Shown one piece after another: positions 15,792 through 25,211 of a DNA stretch of 64,000 bases. A program made the position numbers and the translations under genes. This DNA comes from Cribrihabitans_A neustonicus. GTDB taxonomy: Bacteria > Pseudomonadota > Alphaproteobacteria > Rhodobacterales > Rhodobacteraceae. The notes beneath the pieces were generated by a model, which saw nothing but the letters and a program-made list of their open reading frames with translations, had not been told where the DNA came from and ran no database searches. The DNA lies in NCBI RefSeq assembly GCF_048820895.1, contig NZ_JBMERQ010000001.1, forward strand, positions 1-64,000, written 5' to 3'. Position 1 is the first letter of the stretch; the number at the start of each line of letters is the position of its first letter.

Positions 15792-17106
15792 CTGCGCCTC
15801 CCTTCGCGCTGGCGGGCAGCAGCGTGAGCAGCGCCTCCACCGTCTTGTTCAATTGATCCGTCTGGCGCGATATGAAGGCGGCGGCCGCGCGGCGCGCGGC
15901 GCCAAGCGCCTGCGGCTCCGCCAGCCAGCGGCCGATTGCACGCGCAAGCCCCTCGGCATCCTCCACCTCTACCGCGGCGCCCTCACGGGTCAGCTCGGCG
16001 TAGGTCTCGGCAAAATTGTAGTGCCCCGGCCCGGTGATCACGGCGGCCCCGGCCTGCATTACCTCGAACGGGTTGTGGCCGCCGATCTCGCGCAGCGAGC
16101 CGCCGAGGAAGACAAGCGGCGCCAGCGCATACCAGGTACCGACTTCGCCCAGCGTGTCAGCGAGGTAGACATGCGCATCCGGCGTCAGAGGCTCGCCCTT
16201 GCTGCGGCGGGCCCATGTGAGGCCTGCCTCGGCAATCAGCGTTTCCACCTCGCTGCCGCGTTCCGGGTGGCGGGGGGCGAGCAGCAGGCAGAGGTCCGGG
16301 TGTTCTTCCAGCAGCGCCTTGTGGGCAGCGAGCACCACCTCCTCTTCGCCCGCGTGGGTGGAGGAGGCGACCCACACCGGCCGCGCCGCCAGCGCGCCCC
16401 GGATTCCCGCCAGTGCATCCCTGTCCACCGGCAGCGGGGCCGAGACCGCCTTGAGGTTGCTGCCCGGGCGGATGCGGTCCTTGGCGGCGCCCATCTTGCG
16501 CAGGTTGCCTGCAGTCTTGCGGTTCTGGGTGAGAAACAGGTCGAACTGGTCGAGGATGAAGCGCGCGGTGGCCGGACGTTTCTGCCAGCCAGCAACCGAG
16601 CGGTCCGAAAGGCGCGCGTTCAGCAGCGCCAGCGGGCAGCCTGCCTTGCGTGCGCGCACCAGCATCTGCGGCCAAAGCTCGCTTTCGACGAACACGCCGA
16701 GATCGGGCTGCCAATGCGCAAGGAAGCGCTCCACCGCGGCGGCGGTGTCGAGCGGCGGGAACTGGTGGCGGCTGCGCGGCGGCATCCGCTTGGCGACCAG
16801 CTCGGCCGAGGTAGGCGTGCCGGAGGTGATGAGGAATTCCGCATCCGGCGCCAGCTCGCCCATCCGGCGGATCAGGGTGAGCACGGAGAGGCTTTCGCCG
16901 ACCGAGGCCGCATGGAACCAGATCAGCCGCCCGGCGGGGCGGGGCAGGGAAGCATGGCCGAGGCGTTCGCGCACCCGCGCTTCGGGCAGGCCATAGGCAC
17001 GCAGGCGGCCCGACACCTTGCGCCAGGCAAGGGGTGCGATCAATGCGCTGGCACCACGGTAAAGGGAGTAGAGCAGCGTCGGCTGCGCGCCACCGGGCCG
17101 GGTCAT
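15778..17106 (-). CDS. waaA: 3-deoxy-D-manno-octulosonic acid (Kdo) transferase
   Basis: This 442-residue membrane-associated enzyme transfers Kdo from CMP-Kdo to lipid IVA. It has the N-terminal anchor helix region (LLYSLYRGASALIAPLAW), the catalytic IWFHAASVGES motif, VESELWPQML and the late SLREIGGHNPFEV donor-site motif typical of WaaA/KdtA. The start at 17106 lies one base after the moaA stop, and the 3' end overlaps the glycosyltransferase gene. The three genes therefore form one leftward unit that mixes molybdopterin and LPS biosynthesis, a chance grouping rather than a pathway. Confidence 0.93.
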   Translation of the reverse strand: MTRPGGAQPTLLYSLYRGASALIAPLAWRKVSGRLRAYGLPEARVRERLGHASLPRPAGRLIWFHAASVGESLSVLTLIRRMGELAPDAEFLITSGTPTSAELVAKRMPPRSRHQFPPLDTAAAVERFLAHWQPDLGVFVESELWPQMLVRARKAGCPLALLNARLSDRSVAGWQKRPATARFILDQFDLFLTQNRKTAGNLRKMGAAKDRIRPGSNLKAVSAPLPVDRDALAGIRGALAARPVWVASSTHAGEEEVVLAAHKALLEEHPDLCLLLAPRHPERGSEVETLIAEAGLTWARRSKGEPLTPDAHVYLADTLGEVGTWYALAPLVFLGGSLREIGGHNPFEVMQAGAAVITGPGHYNFAETYAELTREGAAVEVEDAEGLARAIGRWLAEPQALGAARRAAAAFISRQTDQLNKTVEALLTLLPASAKGGADDQG

Positions 17107-17107
17107 G

Positions 17108-18115
17108 TCAGCCGCCTGTGTGGCTCATGTGGCGGCTCATCTGGCCGCCGACCTGCTGCCGCGAGTAGTCAAAATCATGGCCCTTGGGCTTGAGCGTGAT
17201 CGCCTTGCGGATGGCCTCTTCCAGAGGCGTTTCGCTGTCCGGATGGTCACGCAGGGGCGCGCGCAGGTCAGCCATGTCCTCCTGGCCCAGGCACATGTAC
17301 AGCTCGCCGGTGCAGGTCAGCCGCACCCGGTTGCAGCTTTCGCAGAAATTGTGGCTGAGCGGCGTGATGAAGCCGATCTTCTGGCCGGTCTCCTCCAGCC
17401 GCACGTAGCGGGCCGGTCCGCCGCTGCGCTCGGCCAGGTCGGTGACGGTGTAGTGGTTCTCGTACTCGCGCCGCACGTCTTTCAGCGACCAGTACTGGTC
17501 CAGCCGGTCCTCATTGCCGAGATCGCCCATCGGCATCACCTCGATCCAGGTGAGGTCCATGCCGCGTTCGGCGCACCAGCGGGTGATGGCAGGCAGCTCG
17601 GGTTCGTTGAAGCCCTTGAGCGCCACAGCATTGATCTTGACCCTGAGTCCCGCTTTTTGCGCCGCGTCGATGCCGCGCAGCACTTGAGGCAGGCGGCCCC
17701 AGCGGGTCACATCTGCGAACTTTTGCTCGTCCAGCGTGTCGAGCGAGACATTCACGCGCCGCACGCCCGCGTCAAACAGCGCCTGAGCGTGTTTCTCCAA
17801 TTGCGAACCATTGGTCGTCAGCGTCAGTTCCTTGAGCGCGCCGCTGTCCAGGTGCCGGGTCATCGAACGGAAGAACGTCAGGATATCGCGGCGCACCAGC
17901 GGTTCGCCCCCGGTGATGCGCAGCTTCTCCACCCCCAGCCGGATGAAGGTCGAACACATCCGGTCCAGCTCCTCCAGCGTCAGCAGGTCCTTCTTGGGCA
18001 GGAAGGTCATGTTTTCCGACATGCAATAGACGCAGCGGAAGTCGCAGCGGTCGGTGACCGAGACGCGCAGGTAGGTAATCGCGCGGGCGAAGGGATCGAT
18101 GAGCGGAGCTGTCAT
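17108..18115 (-). CDS. moaA: GTP 3',8-cyclase (molybdenum cofactor biosynthesis protein A)
   Basis: This 335-residue radical SAM enzyme converts GTP to 3',8-cyclo-7,8-dihydro-GTP, the first step of molybdopterin synthesis. The radical SAM cluster motif is CDFRCVYC, followed by RITGGEPL and LTTNGSQL. The C-terminal second cluster motif is CESCNRVRLTCTGELYMC. The protein ends in Gly-Gly, a conserved MoaA feature that reaches the active site. I use the ATG at 18115, preceded by CTAGGAAGC; an in-frame ATG 29 codons earlier adds residues without similarity. It is divergent from a small lipoprotein gene, with 90 bases between them. Confidence 0.94.
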   Translation of the reverse strand: MTAPLIDPFARAITYLRVSVTDRCDFRCVYCMSENMTFLPKKDLLTLEELDRMCSTFIRLGVEKLRITGGEPLVRRDILTFFRSMTRHLDSGALKELTLTTNGSQLEKHAQALFDAGVRRVNVSLDTLDEQKFADVTRWGRLPQVLRGIDAAQKAGLRVKINAVALKGFNEPELPAITRWCAERGMDLTWIEVMPMGDLGNEDRLDQYWSLKDVRREYENHYTVTDLAERSGGPARYVRLEETGQKIGFITPLSHNFCESCNRVRLTCTGELYMCLGQEDMADLRAPLRDHPDSETPLEEAIRKAITLKPKGHDFDYSRQQVGGQMSRHMSHTGG

Positions 18116-18205
18116 GCTTCCTAGGTAAAGCGGCCCACCGCCGGCGGCAAGAGGTGATGGCTTTTGCGTCTGGCAAACAGTTTCGCGCAGAGCTAGGGTC
18201 ACCGC

Positions 18206-18634
18206 ATGCGTATGACACTCATAGCCCTTTCTGCGGCATCGCTGCTGGCAGCCTGTAACGGCATCCAGCTCAACTCCTCGGTCCTGAGCGGCGGGTCTTC
18301 CGCCCCAAAGGCCCGGCCGCAGCCGCAGGCGGCCGCGCAGGAGGCAGGAAAGGAGGACGGCGCAGACAGTTCCGCGCCTTCCTTTAGTGGTTCGGCCAGC
18401 ACGGTGGCCTCGCTTGGCGACCCTTCGGCGCCGGGCATGTGGATGGAGACACCGCTGGTCAAGACCGAACAGCAGGCCCGTGTGCGCTCTGCCCGCGGCA
18501 GTGAGGCGGTGGTGACGCTGAAGCCCGCCGAGGGCGCGGTAACGGCCGGCAGCCGCCTTTCGATCGAGGCGATGCGGGCGCTTGGCTTGCCGCTGACCGA
18601 GCTGGCGAAGGTTCAGGTGATACCAATCGGCTGA
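18206..18634 (+). CDS. Putative lipoprotein, function unknown
   Basis: This 142-residue protein has a lipoprotein signal peptide with lipobox LLAAC (Cys17), a low-complexity Ala/Pro/Ser/Glu linker to about residue 70, and a small C-terminal domain (METPLVKTEQQARVRSARG to the end). It should be exported and anchored to a membrane. It stands alone, divergent from moaA and followed by a strong terminator. I do not recognise a functional family. Confidence 0.7.
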   Translation: MRMTLIALSAASLLAACNGIQLNSSVLSGGSSAPKARPQPQAAAQEAGKEDGADSSAPSFSGSASTVASLGDPSAPGMWMETPLVKTEQQARVRSARGSEAVVTLKPAEGAVTAGSRLSIEAMRALGLPLTELAKVQVIPIG

Positions 18635-18654
18635 AGCCGCTGAAAACAGACCAC

Positions 18655-18686
18655 CCCGCCCCTTGTCCGCAAGGGGCGGGCGTTTT
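18655..18686. terminator. Terminator between convergent lipoprotein and AlkD-like genes
   Basis: A perfect 11-bp stem (CCCGCCCCTTG with CAAGGGGCGGG, loop TCCG) is followed by CGTTTT on the plus strand. On the minus strand TCTGTTTTC follows after a few bases, so it may serve both genes. Confidence 0.75.
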
Positions 18687-18696
18687 GAAAGCGCCG

Positions 18697-19389
18697 TCAG
18701 GAGTCCTTGAGGTATCTCGCCGCATCCTTGCGGGCAAAACCCTTCATCGCCGCGCCGTGCTCGGCCAGGAAGGTGCTTGTGCGGGCGGCGTCATGCTTGC
18801 TCAGATCGCGCAGCCACCAGGCGACGGCTTTCTGGATGAACCAGTCCCGGTCCGGCACGTAGGCCGCGGCCCATCCGAGGATGCGCTCGCGCCGGGCCTG
18901 ATCGGCGGGTTTGAGATTGTTCATTTTGGCCCAGGGCAGAGTGGCAACCAGCGCCGCGCGTCGGGTCCACATGTGCGGCGCCTGCGTCCATTCCTCGGCT
19001 GTATCAAGCCTTTCCGGGTCTGCCAGCAGGCGCTTCTGCAACGCCGTAGCGGCGTGATCGGCAATCGCCCAGCCGTCGAACTGCGGCACCCAGGAGCACA
19101 GCAGGTTCCAGACCGCCGCATCGTCCTTAATTCTCGCCTGGGTCAGCAGCTTGGCAGCGGCAATGCGGGCTTCGAAAATGTCTGTCTCCCACAACTGCTG
19201 GGCCAGAGCGCAGCGTGCGCCCGTGTCCAGCGCCTGCCGCCACTCTTTTGCCAATTCGTTCAGCGCCGGGTTGGGGGTGCCCAGCACTTCGCGTTCCTGC
19301 TTGTGATAAGCCGCCATTTGTTCAGCGCGGCCGGGCTCCGCCCGGGCGCGGAGCGCAGCCAGCGCGTCTTCCAGCGTGATCCGGCTCAC
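18697..19389 (-). CDS. DNA alkylation repair protein (AlkD-like, HEAT-repeat)
   Basis: This 230-residue all-helical protein resembles AlkD-type DNA glycosylases, which remove N3- and N7-alkylated purines. Family-type pieces are MAAYHKQEREVLG near the N-terminus (residues about 25-37), FDGWAIADHAA and IQKAVAWWLRDLSKHD, the last carrying the conserved Trp and Arg region. The GTG start at 19389 overlaps the glmS stop as GTGA, so it is translationally coupled to glmS; longer frames run into glmS. The operon with cell-wall precursor genes is odd but may be chance. Family assignment is good, activity untested. Confidence 0.8.
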   Translation of the reverse strand: MSRITLEDALAALRARAEPGRAEQMAAYHKQEREVLGTPNPALNELAKEWRQALDTGARCALAQQLWETDIFEARIAAAKLLTQARIKDDAAVWNLLCSWVPQFDGWAIADHAATALQKRLLADPERLDTAEEWTQAPHMWTRRAALVATLPWAKMNNLKPADQARRERILGWAAAYVPDRDWFIQKAVAWWLRDLSKHDAARTSTFLAEHGAAMKGFARKDAARYLKDS

Positions 19390-21209
19390 TCCACCGTCAC
19401 CGATTTGGCAAGATTGCGCGGCTGGTCGACGTCGGTGCCCTTCGCGACGGCAGTGTGATAGGCCAGCAGCTGCGCGGGAATGGCATAGAGGATTGGCGTC
19501 AGTGCCGCCTTCAGCCGCGGCATCTCCACCGTGCACCAGACGTCATCGCCCGCATCGGTGATACCATCGCGGTCCGAGATCATCAGCACTTTGCCCTTGC
19601 GCGCCAGCACCTCCTGCATGTTGGAAACCGACTTGTCAAAAAGCGCGTCCTTTGGTGCCATCACCACCACGGGCATGTTCTTGTCGATCAGAGCGATGGG
19701 GCCGTGCTTCAACTCGCCGGAGGCATAGGCTTCGGCGTGGATGTAGCTGATTTCCTTCAGCTTGAGCGCGCCCTCCAGTGCCAGCGGGAACATCAGTCCG
19801 CGGCCCAGGAACAACACATCACGCGCCTCGCTCACCTTCAGTGCGGCCTGGCGGATCGCCTCATTCTGCTCCAGCGCCGACGACATCACGTTCGGAAGGC
19901 CCCGGATCGCGGTGGCGTAGTCCGCCATCTCCTGCGGCTCCAGCAACCCGCGGTCCGACGCCGCCTTCAGTGCGAGCAGCAGGAGCACGGTGAGCTGGCA
20001 GGTGAAGGCTTTGGTGGAAGCCACGCCGATTTCGGGACCGGCAAAGATCGGCAGCGCCAGGTCGCTTTCCCGCGCAATTGAGCTTTCCGGCACGTTCACC
20101 ACCGACAGGATCCGGTCAGCCTTCTCCCGGCAGTAGCGCAGTGCTGCCAGCGTGTCGGCGGTCTCCCCCGACTGCGACACGAAAAGGGCCATCGTGTTGG
20201 CGGGCACCGGCGGCTCGCGGTAGCGGAACTCGGAGGCGATATCGACCTCCACCGGCAGGCGGGCGATCTGCTCGAACCAGTACTTCGCGGTGAGACAGGC
20301 GTAATAAGCCGTCCCGCAGGCTACCATCGTCAGCCGCTCAACCGCGGAGAAGTCGGCACCCTCGCCGGGCAGGCGGACAACGTCCTCTTCCACCGGCAGG
20401 TAAGAGCGGATCGCTTCGGCGATGACAAAGGGCTGTTCGGCGATTTCCTTCGCCATGAAGTGTTTGTGGCCGCCCTTGTCGACCTGGGCCGCGTCGATCT
20501 GGATGGTCTTGGTCTCACGGTTGACAAGGGCGCCGTCCGGGCTGCGCAGTTCCACGCCCGCGCGGGTCACTACGGCGCGGTCGCCTTCCTCGAGATACGT
20601 GACGCGGTCGGTAAGCGGCGCGAGTGCGATGGCGTCCGAGCCCACGAACATTTCGCCATCACCGTGGCCGATGGCCAGCGGCGAGCCCTTGCGGGCGGCC
20701 ACGATCAGATCTTCCTCGCCGTCGAACAGGAAGGCCAGCGCAAAGGCGCCCTCCAGCCGGTCCAGCGTCTTGAAGGCGGCCGCGGCGGGCGACAGCCCTT
20801 CCTGCAGGTAGCGCTCGGCCATCAGGGCGACGGTTTCGGTATCGGTCTCGGTGCGGAATTCCATGCCGCAGTCCAGAAGCTCCGCGCGCAGGTCCTTATA
20901 GTTCTCGATGATGCCATTGTGCACCACCGCCACTGCGCCCGCCCTGTGCGGGTGCGCATTGCTCACCGTGGGCGCGCCATGGGTGGCCCAGCGGGTGTGG
21001 CCAATCCCCGCCTTGCCGCGCAACGGCTCGTGCACCAGGAGGTCGGAAAGATTCACCAGTTTGCCTACCGCGCGGCGGCGTTCCAGTTTGCCGCCGTGGA
21101 CGGTGGCGATGCCGGCGCTGTCATAGCCCCGGTATTCCAGCCGCTTCAGCGCCTCCACCAGAATCGGGGCCGCCTCGTGATTTCCCAGAACGCCTACAAT
21201 GCCGCACAT
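19386..21209 (-). CDS. glmS: Glutamine--fructose-6-phosphate aminotransferase (isomerizing)
   Basis: This 607-residue enzyme makes glucosamine-6-phosphate from fructose-6-phosphate and glutamine, the entry to peptidoglycan and LPS amino sugars. It begins MCGIVGVLGN, and Cys1 after Met removal is the glutaminase nucleophile; this fixes the start at the ATG (21209), not the GTG one codon earlier. Two SIS isomerase domains follow, with SQSGETADTLAALR and HGPIALID, and the protein ends LAKSVTVE as GlmS does. The start overlaps the glmU stop by one base (TGATG). No glmS ribozyme is expected or seen in the 1-base junction. Confidence 0.96.
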   Translation of the reverse strand: MCGIVGVLGNHEAAPILVEALKRLEYRGYDSAGIATVHGGKLERRRAVGKLVNLSDLLVHEPLRGKAGIGHTRWATHGAPTVSNAHPHRAGAVAVVHNGIIENYKDLRAELLDCGMEFRTETDTETVALMAERYLQEGLSPAAAAFKTLDRLEGAFALAFLFDGEEDLIVAARKGSPLAIGHGDGEMFVGSDAIALAPLTDRVTYLEEGDRAVVTRAGVELRSPDGALVNRETKTIQIDAAQVDKGGHKHFMAKEIAEQPFVIAEAIRSYLPVEEDVVRLPGEGADFSAVERLTMVACGTAYYACLTAKYWFEQIARLPVEVDIASEFRYREPPVPANTMALFVSQSGETADTLAALRYCREKADRILSVVNVPESSIARESDLALPIFAGPEIGVASTKAFTCQLTVLLLLALKAASDRGLLEPQEMADYATAIRGLPNVMSSALEQNEAIRQAALKVSEARDVLFLGRGLMFPLALEGALKLKEISYIHAEAYASGELKHGPIALIDKNMPVVVMAPKDALFDKSVSNMQEVLARKGKVLMISDRDGITDAGDDVWCTVEMPRLKAALTPILYAIPAQLLAYHTAVAKGTDVDQPRNLAKSVTVE

Positions 21210-22564
21210 CACTCACTTCCCTTCGCCAGGCGGGCCTTCCTTGCGTGCAGCATCTCCATCAGCTTGCGCGCGCGGCCCGGTTTGTTGGTTTGTTCGGCAC
21301 GGCCGATTGCCAGGTCGCCGTCTGCCACATCCTTGGTGATCACCGCACCGGTGGCCGTCATTGCCTCGTTCCCCACCTTCACCGGCGCCACCAGCATGGT
21401 ATTGGAGCCGATGAAGCTGCGGGCGCCGATCTCGGTGCGGTGCTTCATCACCCCGTCATAGTTGCAGGTAATCGTTCCTGCGCCAATATTGCTCGCCTTA
21501 CCGACAGTGGCATCGCCGATGTAGCTCAGATGGTTCACCTTGGCGCCTTCGGCAATCTCGGCGTTCTTGATTTCGACAAAATTGCCGATGTGGGTGTCTT
21601 CGGCCAGTTCGGCACCCGGGCGCAGCCGGGCGTAGGGGCCAACCTTGGCACCGCGGCTCACGTGGCAGCCTTCCAGATGCGAGAACGCCCGGATCAGCGC
21701 GCCGCTTTCCACTGTCACGCCGGGGCCGAAGACGACGTTGGGTTCGATCACCGTGTCGCGGCCGATCACCGTGTCAAAGGCGAGGTAGACGGTCTCCGGC
21801 GCCATCAGCGTAACGCCAATGTCCAAAAGCTCCGCCCGCGCGCGGGCCTGGAACACCGCATCCGCGCGGGCAAGGTCTGCGCGCGAGTTGATGCCCAGCG
21901 TTTCGCTTTCGTCGCAGGCAACTGCGGTCACGCTGCGGCCTTCCCGGCGGGCCAGCGCCACCAGGTCGGTGAGGTAGTATTCGCCCGAAGCGTTGCCGTT
22001 GCCGACCTCGGCGATCAGGTCGAACATCATCTTGGCATCGCAGGCCATCAGACCCGAGTTGCAGAAGGAGATCGCGCGTTCTTCCTCGTTGGCGTCCTTG
22101 AACTCGACAATGCGCTCCAGGCTTCCGCCCTGCATCACCAGGCGGCCATAGCGGCCGGGGTCGGCGGCCTCGAAGCCAAGGATCACCAGATCGGCCTGGC
22201 GGCGTGCCTCTGCCAGACGCTCGAGCGTCCCGGGGCTGACAAAGGGCGTGTCTCCGAACAGCACCACTACGTCGCCGTCAAAGCCCTCCAGTGCAGCGCG
22301 TGCCTGTTCCACCGCGTGGGCGGTGCCGAGCTGCTCCTCCTGGATTACCACCTCGGCGGTCTCGTCGATTTCAGCTACCGCTGCGCGCACCGCCTCTGCG
22401 CCATGGCCAGCCACCACGATGGTGCGTTCGGGCTCCAGGGCGCGGCCTGCCGCCATCGCATGCGCCAGCATCGGCGCCTGGGCAACCGGGTGCAGGACTT
22501 TGGGCAAATCGGAGTGCATCCGGGTGCCTTTCCCGGCCGCGAGAATGACGAGGGCAATGCTCAT
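21209..22564 (-). CDS. glmU: Bifunctional UDP-GlcNAc pyrophosphorylase / glucosamine-1-phosphate N-acetyltransferase
   Basis: This 451-residue enzyme performs the last two steps to UDP-GlcNAc. The N-terminal nucleotidyltransferase has LAAGKGTRMHSDLPKVLHP, VLFGDTPFV and SGEYYLTDLV. The C-terminal left-handed beta helix holds hexapeptide repeats and the acetyltransferase motifs GPYARLRPG, NFVEIKN, HLSYIGDA and GAGTITCNYDG. It is the first gene of the leftward glmU-glmS-AlkD-like unit, divergent from gph. Length and motifs are normal. Confidence 0.96.
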   Translation of the reverse strand: MSIALVILAAGKGTRMHSDLPKVLHPVAQAPMLAHAMAAGRALEPERTIVVAGHGAEAVRAAVAEIDETAEVVIQEEQLGTAHAVEQARAALEGFDGDVVVLFGDTPFVSPGTLERLAEARRQADLVILGFEAADPGRYGRLVMQGGSLERIVEFKDANEEERAISFCNSGLMACDAKMMFDLIAEVGNGNASGEYYLTDLVALARREGRSVTAVACDESETLGINSRADLARADAVFQARARAELLDIGVTLMAPETVYLAFDTVIGRDTVIEPNVVFGPGVTVESGALIRAFSHLEGCHVSRGAKVGPYARLRPGAELAEDTHIGNFVEIKNAEIAEGAKVNHLSYIGDATVGKASNIGAGTITCNYDGVMKHRTEIGARSFIGSNTMLVAPVKVGNEAMTATGAVITKDVADGDLAIGRAEQTNKPGRARKLMEMLHARKARLAKGSE

Positions 22565-22698
22565 AATGGCTTTTCTCTTTGTCTTTTTGATGCTTCCGTT
22601 TTATCCGCTGGGGGGCGGGGCGCAAGGCATGGCGCCATCACACAAGGTTGCGGGTTGCAATACGGCATGGCGGAAACACGCCGAAATGGGAGCGGAAC

Positions 22699-23361
22699 AT
22701 GCGCACGGTCATCTTCGATCTGGACGGCACCCTGGCGGATACGTCGGGCGATCTTCTGGCCGCAGCGAATACCTGCTTCCGGCAGATGGGGCTTGGCGAT
22801 GTGCTGTGCCACCCGGACGATGCGGGCGTCGCGCTGCGCGGCGGCCGGATGATGCTGGACCATGGGCTGAAGCGGGCGGGCCGCCATGACCCGCGCATCG
22901 TGGACGAGTTCTACCCGGTGCTCCTGGAGGCCTACCGCGCGGACATCCACCGCCACACCACGCTTTACCCCGGCGCGATGGCAGCGGTGGAGGCGCTCAG
23001 GGCAGCCGGGTTTGCCGTCGGCATCTGCACCAACAAGCCGGAGGCGCTGGCCCATCAGCTGCTGCGCAGTCTCGGCGTGCGCGATGCCTTTGCGTCGCTC
23101 GTGGGCGCCGACACGCTGCCGGTGCGCAAGCCCGACCCGGAGCCGCTGCGCGAGGCGGCGCGCCGGGCGGGCGGCGATCCGGCGCGGACGATCCTGGTCG
23201 GCGACAGCGACACCGACCGCAAGACCTCGGCTGCGGCCAACGTGCCTTCGGTCCTGGTTACCTTCGGGCCTTCGGGCGAGGATATGGCGGCGCTCAAGCC
23301 CGAGGCGCTCTTGCACCGCTACGAGGACCTGCCGGAGGTCGCCGCACGGCTGATTGCCTGA
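22699..23361 (+). CDS. gph: Phosphoglycolate phosphatase-type HAD hydrolase
   Basis: This 220-residue HAD-superfamily protein has motif I FDLDGTLADT (nucleophile Asp), motif II ICTNKP, motif III Lys in VRKPDPEPL and motif IV VGDSDTDRKTS. Gph removes phosphate from 2-phosphoglycolate, a by-product of DNA repair and oxygenation chemistry. The ATG at 22699 follows GGGAGCGG; an upstream in-frame ATG adds 17 residues lying before the HAD core. Substrate within the Gph/pyrophosphatase subgroup is inferred. Confidence 0.82.
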   Translation: MRTVIFDLDGTLADTSGDLLAAANTCFRQMGLGDVLCHPDDAGVALRGGRMMLDHGLKRAGRHDPRIVDEFYPVLLEAYRADIHRHTTLYPGAMAAVEALRAAGFAVGICTNKPEALAHQLLRSLGVRDAFASLVGADTLPVRKPDPEPLREAARRAGGDPARTILVGDSDTDRKTSAAANVPSVLVTFGPSGEDMAALKPEALLHRYEDLPEVAARLIA

Positions 23362-23440
23362 TTTCGCAAACTTGTTCCGGAAATTTTGCGAACCCCGCTT
23401 GTCTCTTGACCCGGCCCTCGGCGCGGCTCAGAAATGCGCC

Positions 23441-24637
23441 ATGAGCGAGATTTTCACCGGGTCCTTCACCCAGCAGGAAGCCATTCCCGAAGACGCAATC
23501 GAGGCGGCCCTCGCGGTGCTGCGCCACGGGCGGCTGCACCGTTACAACGTCGCGGGCGATGAGGCGGGGGAGACCGCGCTTCTTGAGCAGGAGTTTGCTG
23601 CTCGGATGGGGGCAAAATACTGTCTCGCCGTGGCCTCGGGCGGCTACGCGCTGGCAACCGCCCTGCGCGCGGTTGGGGTGAAGCCCGGCGACAGGGTTCT
23701 CACCAACGCTTTCACCCTCGCGCCAGTGCCGGGGTCCATCGCCTCGGTTGGGGCGGAGCCGGTATACGTGGAGGTGAACGAGGCGCTCACCATCGACCTC
23801 GGCGACTTGGCCGCAAAGGCCGACGAGGCCCGGGTGCTGCTGCTGTCCCACATGCGCGGGCATCTCTGCGACATGGACCGGCTGATGGAAATCTGTGATG
23901 CGGCCGGAATCACCGTGATCGAGGATTGCGCCCACACCATGGGCGCGGCCTGGAACGGGGTGCCCTCAGGCCGGCATGGCGCGGTGGGCTGCTATTCCTG
24001 CCAGACCTACAAGCACGTGAACGCGGGCGAGGGCGGGCTGCTGGTCACCGATGACGAGGAGCTCGCGGCGCGGGCTATCATGCTGTCGGGCTCCTACATG
24101 CTCTATGGCCGCCACCTTGCGGCGCCGGGGCCGGAGGTCTTCGAGCGGGTGAAATACGACACCCCCAACGTCTCCGGCCGCATGGATAACCTGCGCGCCG
24201 CCATCCTGCGCCCCCAGCTGCGCGATCTGGATACACAGGTGGCGCGGTGGAACGAACGCTACCGCACGGTGGAGGAGGGCTTGCGCGGCACGCCGGGCCT
24301 CACTGTGGTGGAACGGCCTGCCGAGGAATTTTTCGTGGGCTCCTCAATCCAGTTCCTGCTGCTCGGCTGGAGCGCCGATGCGGTACAGGAGGTCTTGCGC
24401 CGCTGTGCCGCCCGAGGGGTTGAGCTGAAGTGGTTCGGCACCCCGGAGCCGGTTGCCTTCACCTCCCGCTACGACAGCTGGCGCTATGCGGACACGCCGC
24501 GCCTGCCCCGGAGCGACCGCATCCTTGCAGGCATAATCGACATGCGGGTGCCGCTGACCTTCAGTGTTGAGGACTGCGCCCTGATCGCCCGCATCATCCG
24601 GGCCGAGGTCGCGGCCGTCCATCAGTCAGAACGATAA
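23441..24637 (+). CDS. DegT/DnrJ/EryC1/StrS family aminotransferase
   Basis: This 398-residue PLP enzyme belongs to the DegT family, which usually transaminates nucleotide-activated keto sugars. Visible landmarks are CLAVASGGYALATALRAVG (cofactor phosphate region), VIEDCAHTMGA (Asp that pairs with the pyridine nitrogen) and CYSCQTYKHVNAGEGG, whose Lys is the expected Schiff base residue. No sugar-biosynthesis genes flank it, so the substrate is open. The ribosome site before the ATG at 23441 is poor; this start is chosen because the family's N-terminus begins there. Its last 16 bases overlap the convergent creA gene. Confidence 0.82.
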   Translation: MSEIFTGSFTQQEAIPEDAIEAALAVLRHGRLHRYNVAGDEAGETALLEQEFAARMGAKYCLAVASGGYALATALRAVGVKPGDRVLTNAFTLAPVPGSIASVGAEPVYVEVNEALTIDLGDLAAKADEARVLLLSHMRGHLCDMDRLMEICDAAGITVIEDCAHTMGAAWNGVPSGRHGAVGCYSCQTYKHVNAGEGGLLVTDDEELAARAIMLSGSYMLYGRHLAAPGPEVFERVKYDTPNVSGRMDNLRAAILRPQLRDLDTQVARWNERYRTVEEGLRGTPGLTVVERPAEEFFVGSSIQFLLLGWSADAVQEVLRRCAARGVELKWFGTPEPVAFTSRYDSWRYADTPRLPRSDRILAGIIDMRVPLTFSVEDCALIARIIRAEVAAVHQSER

Positions 24638-25080
24638 AGCGGCACGGTCGAGATCGACACCTTGGCGGAGCCGTCCGTCAGCTCGGCCGCGTGGGCGACA
24701 TAGATCAGGGTCCGGTTGGCTTCGTCGAACAGGCGTTTCACCCGCAGCGACTTGAGGATGATGGACCGGGATTCGCGGAACACGTCCTCGCCGTCCCTGC
24801 TCCGGTCGATGTCACCGAGCGTGATCGGGCCGGTCTGCCGGCACGCCAGCGACGCGTTGGAGGGGTCTTCGAACCAGTTGCCCTTGGACAGCCGGTCGAT
24901 CAGGCCGCGCTCGAAATAGGCGATATGGCAGGTGACGCCTGCCACTTTGGGATCGGCGATGGCCTCGATGATAATGTCGTTGCCCACCCAGTCGACGCCG
25001 ATCTCTCCGATTTCCTCGGCGGCGGCGGGCAGGCCCGCAAGGCAGATGGCCGCGGCCAAGGCGCATTTCAGTTGTCTCAT
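24622..25080 (-). CDS. creA: CreA family periplasmic protein
   Basis: This 152-residue protein has a signal peptide (cleavage likely after GLPAAA) and matches CreA of E. coli closely in pattern: AEEIGEIGVDWVGNDIIIEA, DPKVAGVTCHIAYFERG, DPSNASLACRQTGPI and the ending VSISTVPLY. The function of CreA is unknown although it is widespread. Two ATGs lie two codons apart; the second (25080) is 6 bases from AGGAG and is preferred. The 3' end overlaps the DegT-type gene. Confidence 0.85.
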   Translation of the reverse strand: MRQLKCALAAAICLAGLPAAAEEIGEIGVDWVGNDIIIEAIADPKVAGVTCHIAYFERGLIDRLSKGNWFEDPSNASLACRQTGPITLGDIDRSRDGEDVFRESRSIILKSLRVKRLFDEANRTLIYVAHAAELTDGSAKVSISTVPLYRSD

Positions 25081-25211
25081 CAGCATCTCCTGTTTTCCGT
25101 TCGGAACGGGGTCTGTCCCCGTTTATGCAGCATTGCGCGCCGCAGCGGAACTTGCGTTCCGGGAACATTCCCGCCGGGGAAGGGGGCAGTCCTTCCCGCC
25201 GCTCATCGCAA

